Shown here: piece after piece, positions 26,384 to 35,910 of the stretch | Layout: each line of letters starts with the position of its first letter | Numbering within the stretch: position 1 is the stretch's first letter | Assembly: GCA_902596365.1 (NCBI GenBank) | Contig: CACJTT010000002.1 | Coordinates: 24,001-88,000 of the forward strand | Source: an uncultured Alphaproteobacteria bacterium | GTDB taxonomy: Bacteria; Pseudomonadota; Alphaproteobacteria; HIMB59; GCA-002718135 | Length of the DNA stretch: 64,000 bases | Direction: 5' to 3' | Program-made: the position numbers and the translations under genes | The notes under the pieces: generated by a model | Databases searched by the model: none | The model's input: the letters and a program-made list of their open reading frames with translations, nothing else | What the model was told of the DNA's origin: nothing

Positions 26384-26991
26384 AAATCTTCAATAAAAAT
26401 AAAACTTCTCTCATAAGAAAGACCATTATTTAGTTTGTCTAGGTAGTCTTTATTATTAATTTCATAAGCTCCAAATTGAATTAAGTGTTTATTATAAAAT
26501 TGAGAGTCAAGAATCGAAAATAAATTTTTTTTAAGAATAGCGATTAAATAAAGTAAACAGAATTTACTTGCATTTGATACATTGCTAAACATACTTTCCC
26601 CAAAGAAACAGCTACCAATATGAACTCCATACAACCCTCCAACTAATTTACTTTCATCATAACACTCAATACTATGACAGAACTTATATCGATACAGATT
26701 AATATAAGTATTCAAAATAATATCATTTATCCAAGTGCCATTATCTTTTCTATTAACAATTTGGCATTGAGAAATAACTTTTTCAAAATTATTATTTACT
26801 CTAAATATGTACTTATTTTTTTTAAATAATTTAAATAATTTTTTTGGTATATGAAAATTATTTATTGGAATTAAAAAACGTTTTTTTGGCTGATAAAGAT
26901 TAACCACCTCACTTGATAATTTTTCTGCCATGGGAAAAAGGCCTTTTTTATAAAAATTTATTAAGTTTTGATGTGGAATTATTTTATTCAA
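26338..26991 (-). CDS. aat: Leucyl/phenylalanyl-tRNA--protein transferase
   Basis: A 217-residue GNAT-fold transferase that adds Leu or Phe to N-terminal Arg or Lys for the ClpS/ClpAP N-degron pathway. Family pieces include the N-terminal YKKGLFPMAE, WINDIILNTY, the GLYGVHIGSCFFGESMFS..ASK core and LDSQFYN.HLIQFGAYEI. It lies directly after accC with a 4-nt overlap. The C-terminus extends into the DUF2155 gene on the other strand. Confidence 0.9.
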   Translation of the reverse strand: MNKIIPHQNLINFYKKGLFPMAEKLSSEVVNLYQPKKRFLIPINNFHIPKKLFKLFKKNKYIFRVNNNFEKVISQCQIVNRKDNGTWINDIILNTYINLYRYKFCHSIECYDESKLVGGLYGVHIGSCFFGESMFSNVSNASKFCLLYLIAILKKNLFSILDSQFYNKHLIQFGAYEINNKDYLDKLNNGLSYERSFIFIEDFQEVLSLLHPNSHKS

Positions 26992-28316
26992 TTGAAAGTT
27001 GACATAAAGTTTATATCATATTTTCCAGATTGAAATTCTTTACTCATTATTATTTTTTGATGAAGTTGAATGTTTGTATTAATGCCCATAATTATATACT
27101 CTTCTAATGCTCTGTTCATTCTTGCAATGCATTCTTTACGATTATCTGCATAAGTAATCAGCTTACCAATCATACTGTCATAATGAGGCGGCACAGAGTA
27201 TCCTTGATAAACAGCTGATTCAACTCTTACACCGAGGCCTCCAGGTTGATGATATTGAGTAATTTTGCCTGGAGAAGGAATAAAACTTTCTGGATGTTCT
27301 GCATTAATTCTGCATTCAATTGCATGACCTTTAAAATTAATGTCATTTTGTGATATAGTAAGTTTTTCACCAGAGGCAGCTAAAATTTGTTGTTTTACTA
27401 AATCTATACCAGTTACCATTTCTGTTACTGGATGCTCTACTTGTAATCTAGTATTCATTTCCATAAAATAAAAATTATCATTTTCATATAAAAATTCTAG
27501 TGTTCCAACTCCCTCATAACCAATAGAAGAGATGGCTTTTTTACAAAGATCACTAATCTCTTTTCTTTTTTCATTTGTTAAAAGTTCACTGGGACTTTCT
27601 TCTATAAGCTTTTGATGTTTTCTTTGTATTGAACAGTCGCGCTCACCTAAGGTAATTATATTTCCATGAGCATCAGCAAGTATTTGAATTTCGATGTGCT
27701 TTGGATTTGTGAGAAATTTTTCTAAATAAACATTATCATCATTAAAAGATTTTTTAGCTTCTGTTTTTGCTGAATTTATAGCGTGGTTAATTTCTTCACT
27801 GCTTGTAACAACTCTCATACCTTTCCCTCCACCACCACTTGCAGCCTTAACTATAATAGGAAGATTAACATTTTTAATAAACTCTTTAATTAATTTACTA
27901 TCAGATATGTCATTTAAACCTGGGACTGTGGGCACATTATTATCATCCATTATTTTCTTAGCATCAATTTTATTACCCATAATTTTAATGTGACTAGAAT
28001 GAGGTCCTATAAATTTAATATTGTGTTCCTCTATAATTTCAGCAAATCTCTGGTTCTCACTTAAAAATCCATATCCTGGATGAATTCCATCAACATTTGT
28101 CAAAGTAGCGGCTGTAATAATTGCAGGTATATTTAAATAACTTGATTGAGCTGATGCTGGTCCAACACATATACTTTCATCCGCCATCTTAACATGCATT
28201 GCTCCTTCATCAGCATCTGAATGAATAGCTACAGTTTTTATCCCAAGTTCTCTACAAGCTCTCAAAACCCTTAATGCAATTTCACCTCTATTAGCGATTA
28301 AAATTTTTTTGAACAT
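26988..28316 (-). CDS. accC: Acetyl-CoA carboxylase, biotin carboxylase subunit
   Basis: A 442-residue ATP-grasp enzyme that carboxylates biotin on AccB in fatty-acid synthesis. It starts FKKILIANRGEIALRVLRACRELGI, has the glycine-rich loop KAASGGGGKGMR, the ERDCSIQRKHQKLIEE segment and MNTRLQVEHPVTE. It overlaps accB by 1 nt and aat by 4 nt, forming the operon aroQ-accB-accC-aat, which is the usual alphaproteobacterial arrangement. Confidence 0.96.
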   Translation of the reverse strand: MFKKILIANRGEIALRVLRACRELGIKTVAIHSDADEGAMHVKMADESICVGPASAQSSYLNIPAIITAATLTNVDGIHPGYGFLSENQRFAEIIEEHNIKFIGPHSSHIKIMGNKIDAKKIMDDNNVPTVPGLNDISDSKLIKEFIKNVNLPIIVKAASGGGGKGMRVVTSSEEINHAINSAKTEAKKSFNDDNVYLEKFLTNPKHIEIQILADAHGNIITLGERDCSIQRKHQKLIEESPSELLTNEKRKEISDLCKKAISSIGYEGVGTLEFLYENDNFYFMEMNTRLQVEHPVTEMVTGIDLVKQQILAASGEKLTISQNDINFKGHAIECRINAEHPESFIPSPGKITQYHQPGGLGVRVESAVYQGYSVPPHYDSMIGKLITYADNRKECIARMNRALEEYIIMGINTNIQLHQKIIMSKEFQSGKYDINFMSTFN

Positions 28317-28765
28317 TATTCAAAAATTATTAAATGATCTCCGAATTCTACCGGTTGACTATTTAGTGCAACTATTTTCTTAATAACACCTGATTTAGGG
28401 GCTTTTATTTCATTAAAAGTTTTCATTGCTTCTATTAATAAAAGAATATCACCTGCTTTAACATGTTGACCTATTTTAACATATGGAGGTGATTTAGGAT
28501 CAGCTGAAAGGTAAGCAACTCCGACCATAGGGGATTTCACAATATTCTCTTCATTAATATTTTCTACTTTATTTATTTCTTCAGAATTTTTTTGTAAACT
28601 TTGTGATTTTACTTCTGGGATTATATTAGGTGTATTTAAAATTTGAGATGATATTTCGATTTGGTAATCACCTTTTTTAATCTTAAAATTTGAAACATTT
28701 CCTATTTTAGTTTCTTTTATTAATAATTTAATATTCTCAATGTCAGTTTTGTCTATTTTAGTCAT
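28316..28765 (-). CDS. accB: Acetyl-CoA carboxylase biotin carboxyl carrier protein
   Basis: A 149-residue biotin carrier. The biotinylation motif is EAMKTFNEI, where the lysine receives biotin; the family usually has EAMKLMNEI. An N-terminal helical part and flexible linker precede the biotinyl domain from about residue 75 (VKSPMVGVAYLS). I chose the ATG at 28765 instead of the upstream TTG because it overlaps the aroQ stop as TGATG. Confidence 0.95.
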   Translation of the reverse strand: MTKIDKTDIENIKLLIKETKIGNVSNFKIKKGDYQIEISSQILNTPNIIPEVKSQSLQKNSEEINKVENINEENIVKSPMVGVAYLSADPKSPPYVKIGQHVKAGDILLLIEAMKTFNEIKAPKSGVIKKIVALNSQPVEFGDHLIIFE

Positions 28766-29208
28766 CAATCTTCACTATAAATTAATTTTTTCATTGCTTC
28801 AATTGCTAGTATATAGCCATTTTCACCAAAGCCACAAATTATTCCATTAACTGCTTCAGAAGTTAAACTTTTTCTTCTGTAATCTTCTCTTGCATATATA
28901 TTTGATATATGAACTTCAATCTTTGGTTTACTAGTCGCTCTTAATGCATCTAATAAAGCTATTGAAGTGTGAGTATAAGCTGCAGGATTAATTATAATTC
29001 CCTCAAAACCATTTTGTACAGAATGAATTTTCTCTATTATTTCACCCTCATGATTACTTTGGAAAAACTCTGACTCAATTTTATTCTTCTTACATTCTTC
29101 AGCGCATAATGATTTAATTCTTTCTAAAGATGTATCACCATAAAAATTTTTTTCTCTGTTACCAAGTAAGTTAAGATTAGGACCATTTATTATAAGTATT
29201 TTTTTCAT
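28765..29208 (-). CDS. aroQ: 3-dehydroquinate dehydratase, type II
   Basis: A 147-residue dodecameric dehydratase of the shikimate pathway. Key pieces are INGPNLNLLGNRE at the N-terminus with the active-site tyrosine in NFYG, the FFQSNHEGEIIEKIH segment, NPAAYTHTSIALLDAL and EVHISNIYAREDYRRKS. The ATG at 29208 is preferred over an in-frame TTG three codons earlier because it gives the normal N-terminus MKKILIINGP and begins just after the upstream stop codon. Confidence 0.95.
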   Translation of the reverse strand: MKKILIINGPNLNLLGNREKNFYGDTSLERIKSLCAEECKKNKIESEFFQSNHEGEIIEKIHSVQNGFEGIIINPAAYTHTSIALLDALRATSKPKIEVHISNIYAREDYRRKSLTSEAVNGIICGFGENGYILAIEAMKKLIYSED

Positions 29209-29213
29209 GCCGA

Positions 29214-30272
29214 TCAATAAAAGTGTTTACTCAATGCAAGTTTTTGATTTTGGTAATTTGAATTTATTTTTTTACCATATAGCATAGATGATGATTTATT
29301 CAATTTTTCATATTGAATTCTTGCAATAGTTTGACCATCTTCAATAATAAAATCTACTTCATGAGTTTTAAGCTCTAAAACTGCAAAAGATCCCGTAGAA
29401 TAACCAAAACCAGGATCAAAAAAACCTGCATAATGAACTCTAAAATCACCTATTCCTGTATCATAAGGAATCATTTCTCCTGCAAGATGAGGAGGAATGC
29501 ATATTTTTTCCTTAGATTTTAAAATATAGAAATTATTTTTTTTAATAATCAAACTTTTATTTTTTGGTTTTATTGGTTCCCAATATTTTTTATGTTTATG
29601 GTATCTATTTTTAGAAAAATAAACCAATGGTGCATTTATTTTGGATCTATAAGCACAAATTTTTTTATCATTAGATAAGTCAATAGTAAGTTTAAGACCA
29701 TTTTCAAAAATAGCTTTTTTGTTTGAAAAACATAATTTTTTAATTTTATTTATTTTATTTAAATCTTTATCATTTAAATAAATATTATTATTATAAACCA
29801 ATCTCATTTGATTAAGAGAGTCACCCTCATGAAATTTAATATTAAATGATTTGCATGTTATTTCTAAAAACATTTCACCTTTATATTTATGTGGTATTTT
29901 TTCGTATTCATTTGATTTATCCAAAATAGTTCTACAAAATATATCTAATCTTCCAGTACTACTTTTAGGATTGCACTTCCCTTTTATTATTGTTTTTAAA
30001 TTTAATCTTTCATTTAATCTTACTAAATAGGTTTTATTTTTTTTAAAAATTAATCCATTCGATAAATTATATTTTTTAATAGATAATTGTTTTAGTTTAT
30101 TTCTTATCTTACCTGTTGGGCTCAAGAAACTATATTTAAGTTCATAGCATTCATTGCTTAATGTAAGGTCCATGCTTGAAGGTTGAATTCTATTTTCAGC
30201 TTCTTTACCAGTGATTATTTCCTTATTTTTAATAAGTTTTTTATAATCACTGAATGTTAAGGAACCTCTCAT
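29214..30272 (-). CDS. dcd: dCTP deaminase, two-domain alphaproteobacterial type
   Basis: A 352-residue protein of the tandem-domain 2'-deoxycytidine 5'-triphosphate deaminase family found in alphaproteobacteria, about twice the size of E. coli Dcd. The N-terminal part has IQPSSMDLTLSNECYEL and KCNPKSSTGRLDIFCRT; the C-terminal part has EMIPYDTGIGDFRVHYAGFFDPGFGYS, matching the nucleotide site, and VDFIIEDGQTIARIQYE. It makes dUTP from dCTP for thymidylate synthesis. It is linked by a 4-nt overlap to the M48 protease gene upstream. Confidence 0.87.
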   Translation of the reverse strand: MRGSLTFSDYKKLIKNKEIITGKEAENRIQPSSMDLTLSNECYELKYSFLSPTGKIRNKLKQLSIKKYNLSNGLIFKKNKTYLVRLNERLNLKTIIKGKCNPKSSTGRLDIFCRTILDKSNEYEKIPHKYKGEMFLEITCKSFNIKFHEGDSLNQMRLVYNNNIYLNDKDLNKINKIKKLCFSNKKAIFENGLKLTIDLSNDKKICAYRSKINAPLVYFSKNRYHKHKKYWEPIKPKNKSLIIKKNNFYILKSKEKICIPPHLAGEMIPYDTGIGDFRVHYAGFFDPGFGYSTGSFAVLELKTHEVDFIIEDGQTIARIQYEKLNKSSSMLYGKKINSNYQNQKLALSKHFY

Positions 30273-31555
30273 AAATTGTTATATTCATTTATTATTTTTT
30301 TTAATTTAGTTTCAACAGTTTCATTAGATAAATTGTTTAGTTTTTTTTGTAATTCTTCCATGTCTTTGTAGTTTGTATTAATTATTATATTGAAAAAATT
30401 TAGCCAATATATTTTTTCTAAATCTTTAGCCATCTCAATAAATTTATTAATAATATATTTGTTTTTAGGGAATTGAATAATTAAATTTAAGTTTTCATAA
30501 AAAAAATTAATTTTATTATTTAATTGCATATTTTGTGTGTTTGTATCTAAAAATATTTTATATTTTATGTAGTAATTATCTGGATATTTATCCAAAACTA
30601 TTTTGTAAAATTTTAAAGATTCATTTATGTAACCATGTGACCTTAAAATATCTCCTTTAGTTTCTAAAAAGAAGGCATTATTTGGGAACTTTTCTATTAA
30701 AAAATTTATTTTTCTAAGAGAAATTATTAAATTTCCTGATCTGGATTTCTCAATAGAGTCATAATATATTTTTTGATCATCATTTAAATTGGTTAGATTT
30801 AAGGTGTCATTGTAAGCCATAAATTTAGCTTTTATAAAATTAAATTCGTATTGAATATCTTTGTTAAAATTTAATAATTTATTTTTTGAATTATAATCAA
30901 TAATTTCATATCTTTCCTTAAATATTGGATGTGTTGAAAATTTTTGATAATTTTCATCAAAACCTCTATCCAAAGCATTTTTTTCTAAAATTTTTAATAA
31001 TTCTACAACTGATTCTGATGGTAAATTTAATTTTTGCAAAGTCTTGATAGAATATAAATCAGCCTCTCTTTCTTGCTCTCTACTAAAACTAAAGTAAAAA
31101 TTATTAATATTAACTTGGCTAGCTACTGTACCACCTAAAACTTGAGGTTCTTGAGCTAGTATACTTCCTGTAATTAAGGCTAAATTACTTATTAAATTTA
31201 GCTTTGAAAATTTTTCCAATGTATCTTTCCTTTTTTCTAAGTGAAAGTATTCAAGATGTCCTACTTCATGAGCTAAGACTGCAAGCAATGATACATAATC
31301 AGGGGATTGTTCTATAAGTCCAGATGATATAATTAACTTGTTTTTAGGGATTACAAAAGCATTAGGGTTATCATCTTTTATTATATGAATTTTAATATTT
31401 TTATTAAATTTATTTACAGTTTTTATATCTTTTATTAATTTATTTAAGAATTTTTCTGTTTCATAATCAAAGATTTGACTAGCCAGTGAAAAATTTGAAA
31501 AAAGTAAAACTGAAAAAAAAATGTAAATAATTAATTTTATTTTTAAGACCACCAA
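30269..31555 (-). CDS. M48 family metalloprotease with TPR-like region (BepA-like)
   Basis: A protein of about 428 residues with an N-terminal signal or anchor (IKLIIYIFFSVLLFSNFSLA), an M48 zinc-protease domain with the AHEVGHLEYFH site near residue 95 and EREADLYSI as third-ligand region, and a C-terminal helical region from about 250 resembling TPR repeats. This architecture fits BepA/YfgC, periplasmic outer-membrane assembly proteases. The start is TTG at 31555 or GTG at 31552, both overlapping the RNase E stop; no ATG precedes the signal peptide. Confidence 0.85.
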   Translation of the reverse strand: MVVLKIKLIIYIFFSVLLFSNFSLASQIFDYETEKFLNKLIKDIKTVNKFNKNIKIHIIKDDNPNAFVIPKNKLIISSGLIEQSPDYVSLLAVLAHEVGHLEYFHLEKRKDTLEKFSKLNLISNLALITGSILAQEPQVLGGTVASQVNINNFYFSFSREQEREADLYSIKTLQKLNLPSESVVELLKILEKNALDRGFDENYQKFSTHPIFKERYEIIDYNSKNKLLNFNKDIQYEFNFIKAKFMAYNDTLNLTNLNDDQKIYYDSIEKSRSGNLIISLRKINFLIEKFPNNAFFLETKGDILRSHGYINESLKFYKIVLDKYPDNYYIKYKIFLDTNTQNMQLNNKINFFYENLNLIIQFPKNKYIINKFIEMAKDLEKIYWLNFFNIIINTNYKDMEELQKKLNNLSNETVETKLKKIINEYNNL

Positions 31556-33444
31556 CCAGTTTTTTCCTCAGATTGTGAATTATCGTCATCTTTTAAAATT
31601 TCATGTTCGATATTTTCTTTATTAATTAGTTTTTCATTCTTTTTTGACTCTTTTTTCTTCTTAGATACATTTTTTTTAATCTTTGTATCTACTTTTTCAA
31701 CAGGTTTCGACTTCTTTTTTTGTGTTTTTTTCTTGCTTATATTTTTAATATTTTTTTTAGAATTTTTATCATCTTTTACATTACCATTTGATATTTGTAT
31801 AATTGGTTCATGAAGTGAAATTTCTTCTTTGAATTCAAAAGTAATATTAGATTCATAATTATTCTCAAGCACATTTAGCTCTTGTTTTTTTTGATTTATT
31901 AAATTTTCTGCTAAGGCGCTGTTACATTTAACTATAAGATTTGCATTTTTATTTAAAATTAATTTTTCTTTTATAACATTTAAAATCTGGTCATTTATTG
32001 ATCTTGAATTTAATATTAAGCCAGAACCATTGCATAAATTACATTTTTCAAAAGATTTTTCGATTAAACTTGATCTTAATCTTTGTCTTGATAATTCTAA
32101 AAGCCCAAACATACTTATTCTGCCTACTTGTATTCTTGCTCTATCCCTGTACAGAGCAGATTTAATAGCTTTTTCCACTTTAAAATTATTTCTGTAATCA
32201 TCCATGTCTATAAAATCTACAACTACTAATCCACCTAAATCTCTTAATCTTAGCTGTCTTGCGATTTCTATAGCTGCTTCTAAGTTTGTTTTTAATGCTG
32301 TACTTTCTATATTTCTTTCAGATGTATTTCTTCCAGAATTAACATCAATTGCTACCAATGCTTCAGTAGTATTTATTACTATTGAGCCTCCTGATGGTAA
32401 TTTTACATTTAAACTATAAAGTTCATTAATTTGAGACTCTATATTTTGTGCAGCGAACAAAGAGCTTTCTTTTGACTTAAATAATTTAATTTTTTTAGTT
32501 TGATTTGGTAAAATATTTTTAGATATTTTTTTGATTTTATCATATCCCTCTTTGCCCTCTAATAAAACTTCTTCAACCTCTTCTGTTAACATATCTCTAA
32601 TAGCTCTTTTTAAGATATTTCCTTCTTCATAAATTATCTCTGGTGCTTCAGATTTAAGAGTCAAAGTTCTGATTTTGTTCCATTGGTTAATTAAAAAAGT
32701 TAAATCTTTTGAAATTTCTTTTTTGCTTTTTCCAATTCCAGCTGTTCTTACTATAACTGACATTTTTTCTGGTATATTTACGGAAGCTAAAATTTGTTTT
32801 AACTTCTTACGTTCTTCTAAATCTCCAATTTTTCTAGATATGCCATCATTATTCATGCTGTTAGGCATTAAAACACAATAGCGACCGGCAAATGATAAAA
32901 AAGTAGTAAGAGCTGCTCCCTTTAGACCTCTTTCTTCTTTGTTAATCTGTACTAAAATTACTTGCCTTGGTTTTATAACATCTTGAATTTTATATTTTTT
33001 AAAAAAATTATAGTATTCTTTTTTTGGGTTTAATGTTTTTGTTTTAAATTTTTTTGTATTTTCATCTTCATTTTCTAAAACTTCATCAGTAATATCTTCA
33101 ACATTTTCTATCTTATCTTCTGCTTCATCATTTTCTTCTAATTCATCATTAGATGATTGTTTTTTTACAAGTTCTTTTAATTTATTTTCATCCGCAGAAG
33201 GAATCTTAAAATAGTCTGGATGAATTTCAGTTAGTGGAAGAAAGCCATTTCTATTTGAACCAAAATCAACAAAAGCAGCCTGAAGAGAAGGTTCTACTCT
33301 GATAATTTTTGCAAGATAAACATCGCCTTTTACAGCATTTTTTTTATTTGACTCAATTTCGAAATCATCTAATTTTCCATTTTCGGTAACTGCGATTCTT
33401 GTTTCATTTGCATTTGATGCATCAATAAGTATTTTTTTCGACAT
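31543..33444 (-). CDS. rne: Ribonuclease E, compact form with C-terminal GWW
   Basis: A 633-residue RNase E/G. The S1 domain starts near residue 36 and carries a Lys/Glu-rich insertion (about 85-145) typical of alphaproteobacteria. The DNase I-like catalytic core is VAIDVNSGRNTSERNIESTALKTN and GLVVVDFIDMDD, each with a metal aspartate. The zinc link CNLCNGSG is present. The C-terminal tail is short, about 100 Lys-rich residues, and ends KTGWWS; in Caulobacter a C-terminal GWW peptide binds PNPase. So a minimal degradosome contact seems to be kept. The 123-bp gap upstream faces the PBP1A gene. Confidence 0.94.
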   Translation of the reverse strand: MSKKILIDASNANETRIAVTENGKLDDFEIESNKKNAVKGDVYLAKIIRVEPSLQAAFVDFGSNRNGFLPLTEIHPDYFKIPSADENKLKELVKKQSSNDELEENDEAEDKIENVEDITDEVLENEDENTKKFKTKTLNPKKEYYNFFKKYKIQDVIKPRQVILVQINKEERGLKGAALTTFLSFAGRYCVLMPNSMNNDGISRKIGDLEERKKLKQILASVNIPEKMSVIVRTAGIGKSKKEISKDLTFLINQWNKIRTLTLKSEAPEIIYEEGNILKRAIRDMLTEEVEEVLLEGKEGYDKIKKISKNILPNQTKKIKLFKSKESSLFAAQNIESQINELYSLNVKLPSGGSIVINTTEALVAIDVNSGRNTSERNIESTALKTNLEAAIEIARQLRLRDLGGLVVVDFIDMDDYRNNFKVEKAIKSALYRDRARIQVGRISMFGLLELSRQRLRSSLIEKSFEKCNLCNGSGLILNSRSINDQILNVIKEKLILNKNANLIVKCNSALAENLINQKKQELNVLENNYESNITFEFKEEISLHEPIIQISNGNVKDDKNSKKNIKNISKKKTQKKKSKPVEKVDTKIKKNVSKKKKESKKNEKLINKENIEHEILKDDDNSQSEEKTGWWS

Positions 33445-33548
33445 ATTCGGGAAACTCCATTATAAATTGTAATAAATCTGTTCATTATAGTAATATTTTT
33501 TGTGTATTTTATTTTATTAGACCCTAATGTCATATTTTAAACTATTTC

Positions 33549-33562
33549 ACAATCTAGATTGT
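33549..33562. repeat. Perfect 14-bp palindrome just before PBP1A start
   Basis: ACAATCTAGATTGT is a perfect palindrome ending 5 nt before the ATG of the PBP1A gene. It includes CTAG, which tends to be rare in bacteria, and lies where a ribosome-binding site would be expected, and no Shine-Dalgarno is seen there. It may be an operator or a translational control hairpin; chance cannot be excluded. Confidence 0.35.
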
Positions 33563-33567
33563 TATAA

Positions 33568-35904
33568 ATGAAAAAAATATTATACCTATTTTTTGCCCTT
33601 TTAGTCATATCTCTTATTAGTATAAGTGGGATCATTTTAGCAGTTTTATGGAAATTTTCACCTGAGTTACCAGGATATGATAAAATCATAAATTACAAAC
33701 CGAATTTATCTTCAAGACTTTATAGTTCCGATGGAGTTCTTTTGAAAAGCTTTCATAAAGAAGAAAGACTTTTCATTCCAATTGAAAGAATACCAAAAAA
33801 TGTAATTAATGCATTTATATCTGCTGAAGATAAAAATTTTTTCAATCATATTGGTATAGATTTTTTTGCTATTTTTAGAGCATCAATTTCAAATTTAAAT
33901 AATACAAAATTAATAGGTGCCTCAACAATCACTCAACAGGTAGTTAAAAATTTATTACTTTCAAATGAAGTAAGTTATGAAAGAAAAATAAAGGAAATAT
34001 TATTAGCAATACGGATTGAAAATATTTTAACAAAAGAAGAAATTTTGGAATTGTATTTAAATGATATTTATCTTGGCAATAAATCTTATGGGATAGCTTC
34101 TGCTAGTCTAAATTATTTTAATAAATCTCTTCCAGATTTGAATTTAGATGAAATTGCTTTTTTAGCCGCCCTTCCCAAAGCTCCTAATAATTATAACCCA
34201 AAGACAAAATATAATGCTGCTATTGAAAGAAGAAATTGGGTTTTAGACAGGATGTATGAAAATAAATTTATAAAAAATGTTGATTTAAATTACAAAAAAA
34301 ATCCTATTAAATTATATGCAAGAAATAATATTATTTTTAATGAAGCTGATTATTTTTACGAAGAGATAAGAAAAAAACTTTTTAATAAATATGGTGAAAA
34401 TAAATTTTACACTGATGGATTAATTATAAAAACATCACTTGACTCAAGATTACAAAAAATAGCAAATGAAGCACTTATTAATGGTTTAATAGATTATGAT
34501 AAACGACAAGGTTGGAGAGGAGCAATAGGTAAGATAGATGACAAAAACTATCTATTAAAAACATTCATTAAAAAATTTAGTAATCCTTTTCCAAAAAAAT
34601 GGAAAGTTGTTGAAATTAAAAAATTAAATACAGATTTGATTTATGTCTCAGATGAAATAAATGAAAATATGATAATTGACTTAACTCTCTCAGAAAATGA
34701 ATGGTTAAAAAAAGAAAAATTTAAAATAGGAGAAATAATTTTAGTAGAAAATTTTAAAAATGATTTAGTAATTCGACAAATACCAGAAGTTAATGGTGGA
34801 ATTATTGTTTTAAACCCACTTACTGGAGATATACTAGCAATGTCAGGAGGTTTTAGTTTTGAGTTAAGTCAGTTTAATCGTTCAACACAAGCTAAAAGGC
34901 AGCCTGGCTCAGCTTTTAAACCATTTGTTTATATTACCGCACTAAATGAAGGATTTAATCCGTCAACTCTAGTTCTTGATGCTCCTTATGTGATTGATCA
35001 GGGTCCGGGCTTACCAAAATGGAAACCTGCTAATTATACTGATGAATTTTATGGCTTAACCACTATTAGAACTGGTATTGAAAAATCTAGAAACTTAATG
35101 ACAATTAGACTCGCTAATGAAGTTGGAATTAATAAAATTCTTTATACTGCAAAAAATTTTGGAATTGATAAATTCTTAGATGATAATTTATCAATGTCTT
35201 TAGGAAGTGGGTTAGTAAATCTTATTGATATAACAAATGCATATGGAATAATAGCCAATGGCGGTAATAATATTCAGCCAAATTTTGTTCAAAGTATATA
35301 TGATAAGAATGGAAAACAAATATTTAAAAGTACAAAAAAAGTTTGTATTAAATGTATTATAAACGATTTAGATGCAAATATTAGTGTTCCCAAAATTGAA
35401 ATTAATGAAGAAAATATTCTTGACTCAAGAATTGCTTATCAAATTACATCTATGATGGAAGGCGTTGTTCAGAGAGGAACTGCTAAGAAGCTTAAAGATT
35501 TAGACATTCCTCTAGCTGGAAAAACTGGAACAACAAATAAAAATAAAGATGCTTGGTTTATAGGTTATTCTCCAGATATTGTAGTGGGAGTATTTGTTGG
35601 TTATGATCAGCCAAAATCTCTTGGCTATAAAGAAACAGGTTCATCAGTAGCAGTACCAATATTCAAAAATTATGCAATAAATTCAGAAATTAATAAAAAT
35701 AAGAAACCATTTAGGATACCTAATGGGTTAACATTTATAAATATTGATCCTAAGACTGGCATGCCTTCAAATAGCAAAAATGCAATTATGGAACCTTTTC
35801 TACAGTATTCAGAAAACATTTTAAAAAATGAAATTAATGTTATAGACTCGTTAGGCTATAGTTCGGAAAAAATTTCTGGAACAGGTGGTTTGCTAAATAA
35901 TTAA
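33568..35904 (+). CDS. mrcA: Penicillin-binding protein 1A, bifunctional
   Basis: A 778-residue class A penicillin-binding protein. An N-terminal membrane helix (5-27) is followed by the glycosyltransferase domain with the catalytic glutamate in SAEDKNFFNHIGID and the GASTITQQVVKN motif. The transpeptidase domain has the nucleophile in RQPGSAFKPF (SxxK), EKSRNLMT (SxN) and GKTGTT (KTG). It polymerises and crosslinks peptidoglycan in the periplasm. It diverges from rne and is followed by prfB after 6 nt, a neighbour order common in alphaproteobacteria. Confidence 0.95.
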   Translation: MKKILYLFFALLVISLISISGIILAVLWKFSPELPGYDKIINYKPNLSSRLYSSDGVLLKSFHKEERLFIPIERIPKNVINAFISAEDKNFFNHIGIDFFAIFRASISNLNNTKLIGASTITQQVVKNLLLSNEVSYERKIKEILLAIRIENILTKEEILELYLNDIYLGNKSYGIASASLNYFNKSLPDLNLDEIAFLAALPKAPNNYNPKTKYNAAIERRNWVLDRMYENKFIKNVDLNYKKNPIKLYARNNIIFNEADYFYEEIRKKLFNKYGENKFYTDGLIIKTSLDSRLQKIANEALINGLIDYDKRQGWRGAIGKIDDKNYLLKTFIKKFSNPFPKKWKVVEIKKLNTDLIYVSDEINENMIIDLTLSENEWLKKEKFKIGEIILVENFKNDLVIRQIPEVNGGIIVLNPLTGDILAMSGGFSFELSQFNRSTQAKRQPGSAFKPFVYITALNEGFNPSTLVLDAPYVIDQGPGLPKWKPANYTDEFYGLTTIRTGIEKSRNLMTIRLANEVGINKILYTAKNFGIDKFLDDNLSMSLGSGLVNLIDITNAYGIIANGGNNIQPNFVQSIYDKNGKQIFKSTKKVCIKCIINDLDANISVPKIEINEENILDSRIAYQITSMMEGVVQRGTAKKLKDLDIPLAGKTGTTNKNKDAWFIGYSPDIVVGVFVGYDQPKSLGYKETGSSVAVPIFKNYAINSEINKNKKPFRIPNGLTFINIDPKTGMPSNSKNAIMEPFLQYSENILKNEINVIDSLGYSSEKISGTGGLLNN

Positions 35905-35910
35905 ATATTA

